A program made the translations under genes and the position numbers. From an uncultured Olsenella sp. (lineage in GTDB: Bacteria > Actinomycetota > Coriobacteriia > Coriobacteriales > Atopobiaceae): 64,000 nucleotides of DNA. The first letter of the stretch is position 1. Every line of letters starts with the position of its first letter. A model generated the notes under the pieces. That model did not search any database. It worked only from the letters and a program-made list of their open reading frames with translations, and was not told the DNA's origin. Below are positions 34,563 to 42,569 of this stretch, in pieces. The stretch spans positions 1 to 64,000 of the forward strand of contig OMVT01000010.1 of the NCBI GenBank assembly GCA_900314535.1, read 5' to 3'.

Positions 34563-34579
34563 ATTAAGGAGTCACATCA

Positions 34580-34999
34580 ATGGCAATGGTCCAGTCGCAG
34601 AACAGCTCGGTGGAATACACCTGCAAGGTGAGCTCTCTCCAGGGCCTCACCTCAACCGGCGACCTTATGGTCGGCAACAATGCCCTCGAGTACTACAACG
34701 AGCGCAATACCCAGGACTACATCCAGATTCCCTGGGATGAGATCGACTACATCTCGGCTTCGGTCTACGGCAAGCGCCACATTGCCCGCTGGGCCGTCTT
34801 CACGAAGGAGAATGGTCACTTCACGTTCTCTGCAAAGAACAACAGGGAAGCGCTCAGGGCAATCCGCGAGCATGTCGACCCGAACAGGATGCTGCGCTCT
34901 CCCGACTTCTTCGATGTCCTGCGTGGCGGCGTCAAGGCTGCTGGCAGAAATATCGCAGGCGTCTTCCATCCCAAGAGGGACACGGCTGACGAAGAGTAA
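34580..34999 (+). CDS. manO: DUF956 / ManO-like protein of the mannose PTS
   Basis: A 139-residue soluble protein of the DUF956 family, found almost only next to Man-type PTS operons and called ManO in lactic acid bacteria, where it is proposed to modulate PTS expression. Recognisable stretches: YTCKVSSLQGLTSTGDLMVG, FYNERN-like (YYNERNTQDYIQIPWDEIDY) and RWAVFTKENGHFTFSAKNNR. The fold resembles a PH-like/GRAM domain (inference). It sits behind the manZ terminator, so it is likely made at lower levels. The 192-nt gap after it holds two small hairpins (35022-35041 and 35145-35167) but no gene. Confidence 0.85.
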   Translation: MAMVQSQNSSVEYTCKVSSLQGLTSTGDLMVGNNALEYYNERNTQDYIQIPWDEIDYISASVYGKRHIARWAVFTKENGHFTFSAKNNREALRAIREHVDPNRMLRSPDFFDVLRGGVKAAGRNIAGVFHPKRDTADEE

Positions 35000-35191
35000 G
35001 CTTCTGCCTCGATTTATGCAGGCTGCGGGTGTTTTCGCAGCTTGGAGGCATCAAGTCTGCGCATTTCCTCTGTAGATGGGCATCTGCTGCGAACGCAGTC
35101 ACACTTTCGGCGTATGCTCAGGCACACTCAAGAAATCTGTCAGTCTGCCCTGTAGCCTTAAGGGCAGCTGCAAAGAAGCTAAGGACTGCCC

Positions 35192-36442
35192 ATGAGCTCG
35201 ACTCCACGCCATGAATCGCACCAACCACGCCGCCGTACGGCAGGCCATGCTGTGGGGACGGTGCCGGCGACCCATCTTTCGTCGCGCACGGCCCAGGTGA
35301 CGCAGAGGACGCGCGAGAAGAGCCGGGCGGGGCATGTACGCGAGGTCAAGCGCAAGTCGTCCCACGGACCGGCACCCTACATCCTGGGCACGATCATCGC
35401 AGTCGCAGTCGTCGCCTTCCTTGCAATCCGCGTCCTCCCGGGCGTGCTGAGCAGGATCGACAGTGCGGGCTCCAAGACGACGGTCGAGGAGGGCACCCAG
35501 GTCACGGTCACGGTGCCGAAGGGCGCTTCCGGCCAGACCATCTTCAAGACACTTGTCGAAGCAGGCCTTCTCGACAACAGCCAGTCGAGCGATTTCCTCA
35601 CTGCCTACAAGAGCCATGGGGACGACGCACAGATGCAGGCGGGCACCTACACTTTCACGGCAGGAGCGTCCGTCGAAGACATCGTGAACGGCCTCATTGC
35701 AGGGCCCAGCTCGAGCTATGCCTACAAGCTGACAGTGCCTGAAGGCTATACGGTCGCAAAGACCGCTGCGGCTGTCGCAGAAGCCATCCCTTCCATCACG
35801 GCCGACGATTTCACGGCGCAGGCAAAGGCATCGAACTATGTGGCAGACTATCCGTTCCTGGCCTCTGTACAGAGCGATTCCCTCGAGGGGTTCCTGTTCC
35901 CGAAGACCTACACGTTCAATGCGGATGTGGATGCCGACACGGTGATTCGTGCCATGCTCGACCAGTACAAGACGGAGATGGCATCCATCGACTTTGCCAC
36001 GGGCGAAGCGCAGATCAAGGCAAAGTACGGCATCACGATGTCTGACTATGATGTGCTGACCATGGCGTCGATTATCGAGCGCGAGGCTATGACGGACGAT
36101 CAGCGCGCAAACATCTCCTCTGTCTTCTACAACCGTCTCCAGGCTGCCATGCCGCTCCAGAGCGATGCGACGATGGGCTATGTTACAGGCGGCGAAGTGA
36201 CGGCAGACGACCTCAAGCAGGAATCGCCCTACAATACGTATCTCAACGAAGGCCTGCCGCCAACACCTATCTGCGCACCGAGCCTTGCCTCCATCCAGGC
36301 TGCGCTTGCTCCTGCCGACACGAACTATCTCTATTTCTATATCGTGCAGGAGAATGGCCAGACGACCTCGAGCTTCTCCGAGACGTATGACGAACATCTC
36401 GCAAGCATTGCTGCAAGCAGCAATGCAGAGACCGGGGAGTAG
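35192..36442 (+). CDS. mltG: Endolytic transglycosylase MltG (YceG-like)
   Basis: 416 residues. A basic cytoplasmic N-terminus of about 65 residues (Arg/His/Ser-rich) precedes one transmembrane helix (ILGTIIAVAVVAFLAIRVL) and the extracellular YceG domain. It cuts nascent glycan strands and sets their length. The catalytic Glu lies in LTMASIIEREAM, followed by SSVFYNRLQAAMPLQSDATM; YNTYLNEGLPPTPICAPSLA and the FSETYDEH end are family hallmarks. The gene usually precedes yqgF/aroE-type genes and here begins a run of tightly spaced genes (mltG, yqeG, prepilin peptidase). Confidence 0.95.
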   Translation: MSSTPRHESHQPRRRTAGHAVGTVPATHLSSRTAQVTQRTREKSRAGHVREVKRKSSHGPAPYILGTIIAVAVVAFLAIRVLPGVLSRIDSAGSKTTVEEGTQVTVTVPKGASGQTIFKTLVEAGLLDNSQSSDFLTAYKSHGDDAQMQAGTYTFTAGASVEDIVNGLIAGPSSSYAYKLTVPEGYTVAKTAAAVAEAIPSITADDFTAQAKASNYVADYPFLASVQSDSLEGFLFPKTYTFNADVDADTVIRAMLDQYKTEMASIDFATGEAQIKAKYGITMSDYDVLTMASIIEREAMTDDQRANISSVFYNRLQAAMPLQSDATMGYVTGGEVTADDLKQESPYNTYLNEGLPPTPICAPSLASIQAALAPADTNYLYFYIVQENGQTTSSFSETYDEHLASIAASSNAETGE

Positions 36443-36448
36443 GAGAGC

Positions 36449-36952
36449 GTGTCTCTCTTCGAGGCAAGCCGCTATGTCGCACGCATCGAGCTCATCGATC
36501 TCGATGCGCTCTGGCAGGAGGGCGTGCGCTTCCTTCTCGTAGACCGCGACAACACCTGCATGGCTCGCTCAACGATGCGCGTCGAACCTCCGGTCGCTGC
36601 CTGGTTCGCAAAGGCGCATGAGATCGGCTTTGCGACCTGCCTCGTCTCGAACAACTTCCATGGGACAGATGTCGAGAGGACAGCAGAAGAGCTTGACTCT
36701 GCCGTCGTCCACCATGCGATGAAGCCAGCACCGTTTGCGCTTGCGCATGCGCTGGCCCGCGAAGGGTTCTCTGCAGCAGAGACCTTACTTGTGGGAGACC
36801 AGATCTTCACGGATGTCGTGGCAGGAAACCTGGCGCATATCCCGACCATCCTTGTGCATCCGCTCTCGACGACAGACCTCTGGTATACGCAGATCCTGCG
36901 CCTCATCGAGCGTCCGCTTCTTACCGGCCACACTTTCGAAGGCGACCGATGA
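36449..36952 (+). CDS. yqeG: YqeG-family HAD phosphatase
   Basis: 167 residues, HAD superfamily subfamily IIIA. Motif I is LLVDRDNTC (nucleophile Asp; the family has DxDNT), motif II LVSNN, and Lys with motif III/IV at MKPAPFALAHAL and LLVGDQIFTDVVAGN. YqeG enzymes are predicted phosphatidylglycerophosphatases or small-molecule phosphatases. The GTG start at 36449 has GGAG 7 nt upstream and it overlaps the next gene by ATGA. Confidence 0.88.
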   Translation: MSLFEASRYVARIELIDLDALWQEGVRFLLVDRDNTCMARSTMRVEPPVAAWFAKAHEIGFATCLVSNNFHGTDVERTAEELDSAVVHHAMKPAPFALAHALAREGFSAAETLLVGDQIFTDVVAGNLAHIPTILVHPLSTTDLWYTQILRLIERPLLTGHTFEGDR

Positions 36953-37422
36953 TTGTCTGTGCCGCCCTGGCGCTCGCCTTGGCTGTAGCCGTGGAGGATG
37001 CACGCAGCTGCCGTATCCGGAACAGCTTCTGCCTTGCTATGGCAGCCCTGGGCCTTGCCTTCCAGGCGGTGCGCATCTGGGCGCCTGTGCTCTCAGGCGT
37101 GCTTGCCTTCCATCTTGCAGATGAGACTTCTGCCCCCCAGGCCGTTCTGGCAGCTGCGCTCCTTGTGCTCCTTTGTGGTGCAGCGCTTGAGCTTGCATGG
37201 CGCAGGATCCATGGAGCCTCCGGCATGGGGCTCGGCGATATTAAATACATTGCTGCCTGGGCAACGCTTCTGGGACCTGGCATCTTCGTGCCGCTTGCTG
37301 TGGCAGCGCTTGTGGGCGCCCTGGTCACGCTCGTTCAGAAGAAGAAGTGCTTTGCCTTCGGACCCTATCTTTCGGCCGCATTCTCCTGCATGCTTGTGCT
37401 CCTGTCCTCAGGCATCCTCTGA
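36949..37422 (+). CDS. Prepilin peptidase, type IV (A24 family, catalytic domain only)
   Basis: 157 residues, highly hydrophobic, 5-6 membrane segments. The two catalytic Asp contexts of A24 aspartyl peptidases are present: VEDARSCRIRN at the N-terminus (D-x3-R/IPN type) and GMGLGDIKYIAAWA (GxGD). The N-terminal methyltransferase domain of PilD is absent, as in many short Gram-positive or archaeal-type enzymes. It would cleave leader peptides of type IV pilin-like or competence pseudopilins, but none is encoded in this window. Coupled to yqeG by ATGA overlap. Confidence 0.85.
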   Translation: MIVCAALALALAVAVEDARSCRIRNSFCLAMAALGLAFQAVRIWAPVLSGVLAFHLADETSAPQAVLAAALLVLLCGAALELAWRRIHGASGMGLGDIKYIAAWATLLGPGIFVPLAVAALVGALVTLVQKKKCFAFGPYLSAAFSCMLVLLSSGIL

Positions 37423-37526
37423 TGCCCTGTTTTGATGCAGGATGCACGTGTGCTCTCCTCTGACAGGACAGCTTCGGTCTCGATGATAGAATCAAGGAGA
37501 TCAGACTGTGTTTTTCGGAGGTTTTG

Positions 37527-38078
37527 GTGGACAGACCATGCAATGGATATGTCGTACATGAAGGGTGCGATCATATCTTCTTCGTCGGCTTTCTCGGAGC
37601 CGGCAAGTCCACGGTGGCAAGAAATATCGGATGCCTCTTCTGCCGGCCCTATGTGGATACCGACCGCATGGTCGAAAGGATCCGCGGCAAGAGCGTCTGC
37701 GATATCTTCCGCGAGGATGGGGAAGAGTCGTTCCGCGATACGGAGACCGAGGTGCTCAGAAGCCTCAGCGAGAAGAAGTCGCTGCTCGTGAGCTGCGGCG
37801 GCGGCATCGTGGAGCGCTCCGAGAATGTCGACCTCATGCACAGCATGGGCAAGATCGTATTCTTGGATGGAGATCTCTCCGATTCGCTGAGGCAGATCCA
37901 GCACAAGGAGACACGGCCCGATCTGGGCGGCTGTCTCAAGGAGACGAGCGCCTGCTATAATCGCCGGCGTCCCCTCTATGAGGCGGCGGCAGACTATACG
38001 ATCGATATCAGGAACAAGAGCTTCGAAGAAGTCGCTTGCGATGCGTCGAAGCTTCTATGGGAGGAAGGGCTGCTATGA
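37527..38078 (+). CDS. aroK: Shikimate kinase
   Basis: 183 residues, step five of the shikimate pathway (shikimate to shikimate-3-phosphate). Catalytic features look intact: Walker A GFLGAGKST, PYVDTDRMVE (substrate Asp), ESFRDTETEVL (Arg), SCGGGIVE, lid-like HKETRPDLGG (Arg-Pro) and YNRRRPLYEAAADYTID. The GTG at 37527 is preferred (GGAGG 5 nt upstream); a TTG sits one codon earlier. TAGAAT at about 37488 may be a -10 box. The stop overlaps the start of the AroB-like gene (ATGA), showing the two are made together. Confidence 0.93.
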   Translation: MDRPCNGYVVHEGCDHIFFVGFLGAGKSTVARNIGCLFCRPYVDTDRMVERIRGKSVCDIFREDGEESFRDTETEVLRSLSEKKSLLVSCGGGIVERSENVDLMHSMGKIVFLDGDLSDSLRQIQHKETRPDLGGCLKETSACYNRRRPLYEAAADYTIDIRNKSFEEVACDASKLLWEEGLL

Positions 38079-39280
38079 GCGAAGAAGAGCTTGGGACGAG
38101 CGTCCCTCAGGACAACGGGGATGCTGCACAGGCTCCTGCCGATGTGGCTGAGGCTGCCGAAGTCCTTCAGGAAGAGGAAGCGCCGAAGTCTCCTCTGGCT
38201 GAGACGACCCGCCAGTGGGTGTCGCTTCCGGGCAGCTCCTGCAATGTCCGCATAGGCTCGGACAACCTCGAGAACTTCGGCCACGACCTCAAGAGCTCTG
38301 TCGGAAAGCCTGCGAAGGCTGCGCTCCTCGTGTCCGACAAGGCGGATCCGGACTTCGTCCAGGAGCTCCTCTGGCAGCTGAACGATGCCGGCTTCCAGGC
38401 GCTCAGGGGCTCTGTGCCGGGAGAGCTCACGCTTTCTGCGGCAGATGAACTCTTCGGCGAGCTTGACAGGCTGCATATCACGTCGGATGACCTGATTGTC
38501 TGTGTCGGTGCTGCCCCTGAGCTCTCGCTTGTCTTATATGCTGCCGGCGCCTGGTGTGGCCGTACGCCGGTCTGCGCCCTGCCGCTCGATCTCGAGGCAC
38601 TTGTCTGCGCAACCGTCACGCCTGAAGGAATCTCGGTCGGCACGCACAGGGATATGGTGTCTGGCCATAACAGCCTGAAGAACGTCTTTGCCGACTTTGC
38701 CCGCATCGACCTCGGACCTTCCGAGAAGCGTCTCCACGCCTATGCGACGATGGTCGCGACTGCGGTCTCCGATACGGAAAAGGCATTCGAAGCGCTCTAT
38801 AACAGGCGCGATGCCCTCGCCGAAGCTGACGAGGTGGCACTGCGCGAGCAGGTGAACGAGACGCTCAGGAGCCGCGGCCGCATTGCCTCCTCGACCTCTG
38901 TTGCCGTGCGCCAGTCGCTTTCCTACGGCGTCACGTTTGCAGAGGCGCTGAGCCATCTTGTGGAAGGCGTTCCCGCCTCGACGCTTCTGGCCGAAGGCCT
39001 GCGCTTCACGGCACGCGTGGCTGTGACCGAGGAGGACTTCAAGGTCGACGATATGCTTGCCCAGGACGAGCTGCTCTCAGCGCTGGGGCTGGGCACGGTC
39101 AGCGCCACGGTAGATCCCGATGCGCTCCTGCATGAGATGCGCGCCTGCGCACATCTGCGCTCGAACCGCTTCATGCTCGCCGTGCCGCGCGCTTTCGGAC
39201 GCGTCCGTCTCGCGACGATCGAGGATGCCCGCCTCAAGGCGCATCTCGAGGCCTGGTGCGCACAGCACCAGGCGGACTAG
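38075..39280 (+). CDS. AroB-fold protein lacking dehydroquinate-synthase catalytic residues
   Basis: 401 residues: an acidic N-terminal extension of ~45, then a domain aligning along its length with 3-dehydroquinate synthase (AroB), but with NAD, Zn and substrate residues lost. The nucleotide-binding GGGVxGD reads VGAAPELS (145-152); the DSSVGGKT segment reads ALVCATVTPEGISVG. The Zn-ligand block NxGHTFGHxxE reads LSYGVTFAEALSH (Val286 for the first His), and HGExVAxGM reads ASTLLAEGLRF. The residual similarity (YG.TFA.AL...EG...LLAEGLRF) makes a common origin likely. Translational coupling to an intact AroK suggests a binding or regulatory partner rather than an enzyme (inference). Alternatively it has acquired another activity. 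Confidence 0.7.
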   Translation: MSEEELGTSVPQDNGDAAQAPADVAEAAEVLQEEEAPKSPLAETTRQWVSLPGSSCNVRIGSDNLENFGHDLKSSVGKPAKAALLVSDKADPDFVQELLWQLNDAGFQALRGSVPGELTLSAADELFGELDRLHITSDDLIVCVGAAPELSLVLYAAGAWCGRTPVCALPLDLEALVCATVTPEGISVGTHRDMVSGHNSLKNVFADFARIDLGPSEKRLHAYATMVATAVSDTEKAFEALYNRRDALAEADEVALREQVNETLRSRGRIASSTSVAVRQSLSYGVTFAEALSHLVEGVPASTLLAEGLRFTARVAVTEEDFKVDDMLAQDELLSALGLGTVSATVDPDALLHEMRACAHLRSNRFMLAVPRAFGRVRLATIEDARLKAHLEAWCAQHQAD

Positions 39281-39316
39281 TTGCTTGGTACATTCAATCG
39301 GAAAGGATCTTTTGCT

Positions 39317-40453
39317 ATGGCAGATCAGGAAATGGGAAAGGCGCGTGTTGCACGCCTTCGTGCCCTCATGCAGGAGTATGGATATGACGCAGTCGTGCTG
39401 CGCCACAATCCGGATCTGCGCTGGCTCACAGGAGCCGAGCGCACGTTCGACGACGAGATCGCACATACGGCCTTCGTGACCCGCGAGGGCCAGTGGCTCC
39501 ATACGGATTCGCGCTACTTCGGCACATTCCAGGATCGCCTTGGCAAGGATACGGACTGGCAGCTCGATATGGATGCCGTGAGCCATCCGGCCTGGACAGC
39601 CTCCCTGATCAGGAAGACCCATGCCCGTGTCGTCGCAATCGAGGACACGGCAGACCTTGCCTTCTTCGATGCGCTCGAGGCAGAGCTTGGCCGCCAGTCG
39701 GCGGCATGCCTCCTGCCGCGCATGCATGGCACGGTCTCGGCGCTGCGTGTCGTGAAGGACGCCGAAGAGGTCTCCCTCATGCGCCATGCCCAGACCATCA
39801 CGGATGCTGCCTTCGAGCACATCTGCGGCTACATCAAGCCGGGACTCAACGAGCTCCAGATCAGGGCGGAGCTTGAGAGCGCGATGTTCGACCGCGGTGC
39901 CGATGCGCTCTCGTTCGACACGATCATCGCAAGCGGCCCGAACGGTGCCAACCCGCATGCCCAGCCGGGGGAGCGCCGCGTCGAGGAGGGCGACCTCATC
40001 GTCATGGACTATGGTGCCGGCTACCATGACTACCATTCGGATATGACAAGGACCGTGTGCGTCGGCAAGGCGACAGATGAGCAGAAGCAGGTCTACGCCG
40101 TCGTCCGCAAGGCGAACGAGACCTGCGAGGCAGCAATCCATGCCGGTGTCATCGGCGTCGATATCCATAACCTCGCCGTCAAGGTCATCTCCGATGCCGG
40201 CTACGGAGACTACTTCAAGCATGGTCTCGGCCACGGTGTCGGCCTCCAGATTCACGAAGCACCGTACTTCAGCCGCTCCGGCGCTCCGGCCGAGCACGGC
40301 GTCATCCCTGCAGGATCTGTGATCACGGTCGAGCCGGGCATCTACCTCCCGGGACGCTTCGGCATCCGCCTCGAGGACTTCGGACAGGTGACCGAGGATG
40401 GCTACGACGTCTTCACGGCATCCGCCCACGACCTCGTCGAGATCCCCTGCTAG
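39317..40453 (+). CDS. pepQ: M24 metallopeptidase, Xaa-Pro aminopeptidase/dipeptidase
   Basis: 378 residues. The N-terminal creatinase-like domain (RVARLRALMQEYGYDAVVLR) is followed by the pita-bread catalytic domain with all five metal ligands: Asp in VMDYGAGYHDYHSDMTRT (two), His in GLGHGVGLQIHEAPY, Glu in ITVEPGIYLPG and Glu in GIRLEDFGQV. It removes N-terminal residues preceding proline. The ATG at 39317 has AAAGGA 9 nt upstream; a TTG at 39281 abuts the previous stop but lacks a clear RBS. pepQ-efp gene order is common in Gram-positive bacteria and fits proline-related translation and turnover. Confidence 0.92.
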   Translation: MADQEMGKARVARLRALMQEYGYDAVVLRHNPDLRWLTGAERTFDDEIAHTAFVTREGQWLHTDSRYFGTFQDRLGKDTDWQLDMDAVSHPAWTASLIRKTHARVVAIEDTADLAFFDALEAELGRQSAACLLPRMHGTVSALRVVKDAEEVSLMRHAQTITDAAFEHICGYIKPGLNELQIRAELESAMFDRGADALSFDTIIASGPNGANPHAQPGERRVEEGDLIVMDYGAGYHDYHSDMTRTVCVGKATDEQKQVYAVVRKANETCEAAIHAGVIGVDIHNLAVKVISDAGYGDYFKHGLGHGVGLQIHEAPYFSRSGAPAEHGVIPAGSVITVEPGIYLPGRFGIRLEDFGQVTEDGYDVFTASAHDLVEIPC

Positions 40454-40478
40454 GACCCACATCTTCACACTTTGTGTA

Positions 40479-40512
40479 GTCGCTCCGGCTTGCCAGCATG
40501 AGCTGGAGCGAC
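40479..40512. repeat. Inverted repeat upstream of efp, probable operator or hairpin
   Basis: GTCGCTCCGGCT and AGCTGGAGCGAC pair over 12 bp (one G-U) around a 10-nt loop. There is no T tract. TATACT, a likely efp -10 box, begins 4 bp downstream at 40517, so the dyad covers the -35 region. A smaller ACAC-TTT-GTGT hairpin precedes it. It could be a weak pepQ terminator or a regulator site. Confidence 0.5.
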
Positions 40513-40563
40513 GTCGTATACTGATACCGTTTCGGAGTTTTACGGATAGGAAAGAGATCAACC

Positions 40564-41133
40564 GTGGCAACGCAGACCATCAGCACCGCTGATTTCAAGA
40601 ACGGCATGGGCCTCAAGATCGGCAACAAGTACTACACGATTGTCGAGTTCCAGCATGTCAAGCCGGGCAAGGGCGGCGCATTCGTGCGCTACAAGATCAA
40701 GGACCTGCGCGATGGCCGCACGATCGACCAGACCTGCAATGCAGGCACGAAGTTCGACAGCGTGCAGCTCATCACCAAGGAGATGCAGTATCTCTACAAC
40801 GACGGCGTCGACTACTACTTCATGGACAACGACACGTATGAGCAGGTCGCTGTTCCTGCCGACTTCATCGGCGACAACGCCCAGTGGCTCGTCGAGAACG
40901 ACAACGCCTCTCTGCTCTACGCTGACGATGAGCTCCTCGGCGTGACGCCTGCCATGTTCATCGAGGTCGAGATTACGCAGACCGACCCGGGCTTCAAGGG
41001 CGACACGGTCCAGGGCGGCACGAAGCCGGCCACGATCTCCACGGGCGCTACGATCCAGGTGCCGATGTACCTGAACCAGGGCGAGAAGATCAAGGTCGAC
41101 ACGCGCGACGGCAAGTTCGTCCAGCGCGTCTAG
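40564..41133 (+). CDS. efp: Translation elongation factor P
   Basis: 189 residues, three OB-like domains. EF-P relieves ribosome stalling at polyproline. The domain I tip loop reads HVKPGKGGAFVRYKIKDL, with Lys36 at the position modified in other bacteria; the modification type is unknown and no epmA/B or ymfI homologue is seen here. The signature at LLYADDELLGVTPAMFIEVE and the C-terminal GATIQVPMYLNQGEKIKVDT are standard. GTG start with AGGAAAGAG upstream. Terminator follows. Confidence 0.97.
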   Translation: MATQTISTADFKNGMGLKIGNKYYTIVEFQHVKPGKGGAFVRYKIKDLRDGRTIDQTCNAGTKFDSVQLITKEMQYLYNDGVDYYFMDNDTYEQVAVPADFIGDNAQWLVENDNASLLYADDELLGVTPAMFIEVEITQTDPGFKGDTVQGGTKPATISTGATIQVPMYLNQGEKIKVDTRDGKFVQRV

Positions 41134-41151
41134 CCTCTCGCACAATGAGGG

Positions 41152-41190
41152 ATGCCGCGTCCCATCTGGCGGTGGGGCGCGGCATTTTTC
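41152..41190 (+). terminator. Rho-independent terminator after efp
   Basis: A 13-bp stem (41152-41164 / 41173-41185, one G-U) with an 8-nt loop; with the last stem T, five T in a row follow. Downstream, to 41342, a TATACT at 41278 is a possible -10 for the next operon. Confidence 0.9.
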
Positions 41191-41342
41191 TATGCAGGCA
41201 GGCCCTGCAATGTGGAAACCTTGGGAGCAGCTGCCAGCGCGCTTCCAAGATGCGGCCCTGCCTCTGAGCTATTTGCGTATACTGGGTATGACCATAAGCA
41301 AGCCGGAAAGCTGGCTTTCTGGCGGATGCGGAAGGACGTTCT

Positions 41343-41702
41343 ATGGACGAGCTCTCCATCTCTGGCATTGGCATCTCCCGCCGCGTCATCGCGACCGTCG
41401 TTGCGCTGGCAGCAGAAAAGGTCGAAGGAGTCGCCTCTGTCGGCGGCAATGATACGCTTACCTCGAGCCTCATCAGGGTCTTCACGGCCAAGAGCCTCGA
41501 TGTCGCACAGGCAGTCGAGTCCGAAGAAGAGGACGGCCGCCTGCATATCACGGTCCATCTGTCGGTCTTCTATGGCTACCCGTTCTGCGAGCTTGCGCAG
41601 AACGTGCGCCAGGCAGTCGCAGATGCCGTGTCCGAACAGATCGGCGTTGAAGTATCGGCAGTCGATGTCTGCATCGACAGCCTCGTATTCCCCAAGGAGT
41701 AG
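41343..41702 (+). CDS. Asp23/Gls24 family envelope-stress protein
   Basis: 119 residues of the Asp23/Gls24 family (DUF322): ISGIGISRRVIATVVALAAE, KVEGVASVGG, then VHLSVFYGYPFCELAQNVRQ and AVADAVSEQIGVEVSAVDV. These proteins coat the inner membrane or sit in the cytoplasm and respond to alkaline or envelope stress. The asp23-like/nusB adjacency is common in Gram-positive bacteria. The nusB RBS lies in the last codons of this gene, so they form one operon. Confidence 0.9.
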   Translation: MDELSISGIGISRRVIATVVALAAEKVEGVASVGGNDTLTSSLIRVFTAKSLDVAQAVESEEEDGRLHITVHLSVFYGYPFCELAQNVRQAVADAVSEQIGVEVSAVDVCIDSLVFPKE

Positions 41703-41707
41703 AAGCC

Positions 41708-42355
41708 TTGTCAAAGCAATCGTCAAAGCAGTTCAAGGGACGCACCCTTGCACGCAGCCAGGCCCTGCAGATCATCTTCCAGGCAGAGGCAACGGGCCGT
41801 GCCGTGGATGAGGTGCTCGATGGGGACTATGCCCTCTCCGAAGGCCCGCTCGATCCCTTCGGCGAGCGTCTGGCACGTGGCACCTGGTCGCTGCGTCCCG
41901 GCCTTGACCGCATCATCGACTCCGTCGCTACGAACTGGTCGCTCTTCCGCATGCCGGCAGTCGATCGCAATCTCCTGAGGCTTGCCCTCTATGAGATCCT
42001 CGAGGTCGACGAGGTCGAGCTGCCTGTCACGATCGACGAATGCGTCGAGCTTGCCAAGGCCTATGGCACGGACGAATCGAGCCGCTTCGTGAACGGCGTG
42101 CTCGGAAAGATCGCACGCGAGCTCGAGGCAGGACGCGACCTCAAGCGCGAAGCTGAAGAGGGGACCGAGGAGGCAGAGGCGCTTGCCGCTGCAGCCCCCG
42201 AAGCAGAAGTCCCCGAAGAAGAGCGCGAGTGGCCTGCCTATGGTGCCGAGATCCGTGCCGAGGAAGAGGCTGAAGGTGCCGAGGAGGGCACCTGGCAGCC
42301 GGGCGAGGATGCAGAAGACGGCGATGAGGCCGCAGAGCCGGGCGAGGACGCGTAA
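41708..42355 (+). CDS. nusB: Transcription antitermination factor NusB with acidic C-terminal extension
   Basis: 215 residues; typical NusB is 130-150. The core is clear: GRTLARSQALQIIFQAEATG, DRIIDSVATNWSLFRMPAVD, RNLLRLALYEILEVDEVELP, VTIDECVELAKAYGTDESSR and FVNGVLGKIA. NusB binds boxA RNA with NusE in rRNA antitermination. After about residue 145 there is a Glu/Ala-rich tail of ~70 residues with almost no basic residues, presumably disordered. The start is the TTG at 41708, 7 nt after AAGGAG; no ATG is available. The TAA stop overlaps the xseB ATG. Confidence 0.92.
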   Translation: MSKQSSKQFKGRTLARSQALQIIFQAEATGRAVDEVLDGDYALSEGPLDPFGERLARGTWSLRPGLDRIIDSVATNWSLFRMPAVDRNLLRLALYEILEVDEVELPVTIDECVELAKAYGTDESSRFVNGVLGKIARELEAGRDLKREAEEGTEEAEALAAAAPEAEVPEEEREWPAYGAEIRAEEEAEGAEEGTWQPGEDAEDGDEAAEPGEDA

Positions 42356-42564
42356 TGGCCAAGATCGATACGTCTGCCTACAAGACCTTCGACGAGATTG
42401 CAGGCAGGCTCGACGAGATTGCCGGGCAGGTGCGCCAGAAGGATACGTCGCTCGAGCGTTCGCTCGACCTCTTCGACGAGGCCATCGCTCTTGGCTCCAA
42501 GGCAGTCGATATGGTCGACGCCCAGGATGCAGAGCACGCGGGCACCCAGACCAAGGAGGGCTAG
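42355..42564 (+). CDS. xseB: Exodeoxyribonuclease VII small subunit
   Basis: 69 residues, coiled-coil. YKTFDEIAGRLDEIAGQVRQ and SLERSLDLFDEAIALGSKAV match the XseB pattern (F-E-x-x-L..L..IV..LE....LE.sl.lFEeG). It is the regulatory small subunit of the ssDNA exonuclease. The large subunit gene xseA, usually adjacent, is not in the window. Starts within the nusB stop (TAATG) and precedes tlyA, a frequent neighbour. Confidence 0.88.
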   Translation: MAKIDTSAYKTFDEIAGRLDEIAGQVRQKDTSLERSLDLFDEAIALGSKAVDMVDAQDAEHAGTQTKEG

Positions 42565-42569
42565 AGCCT

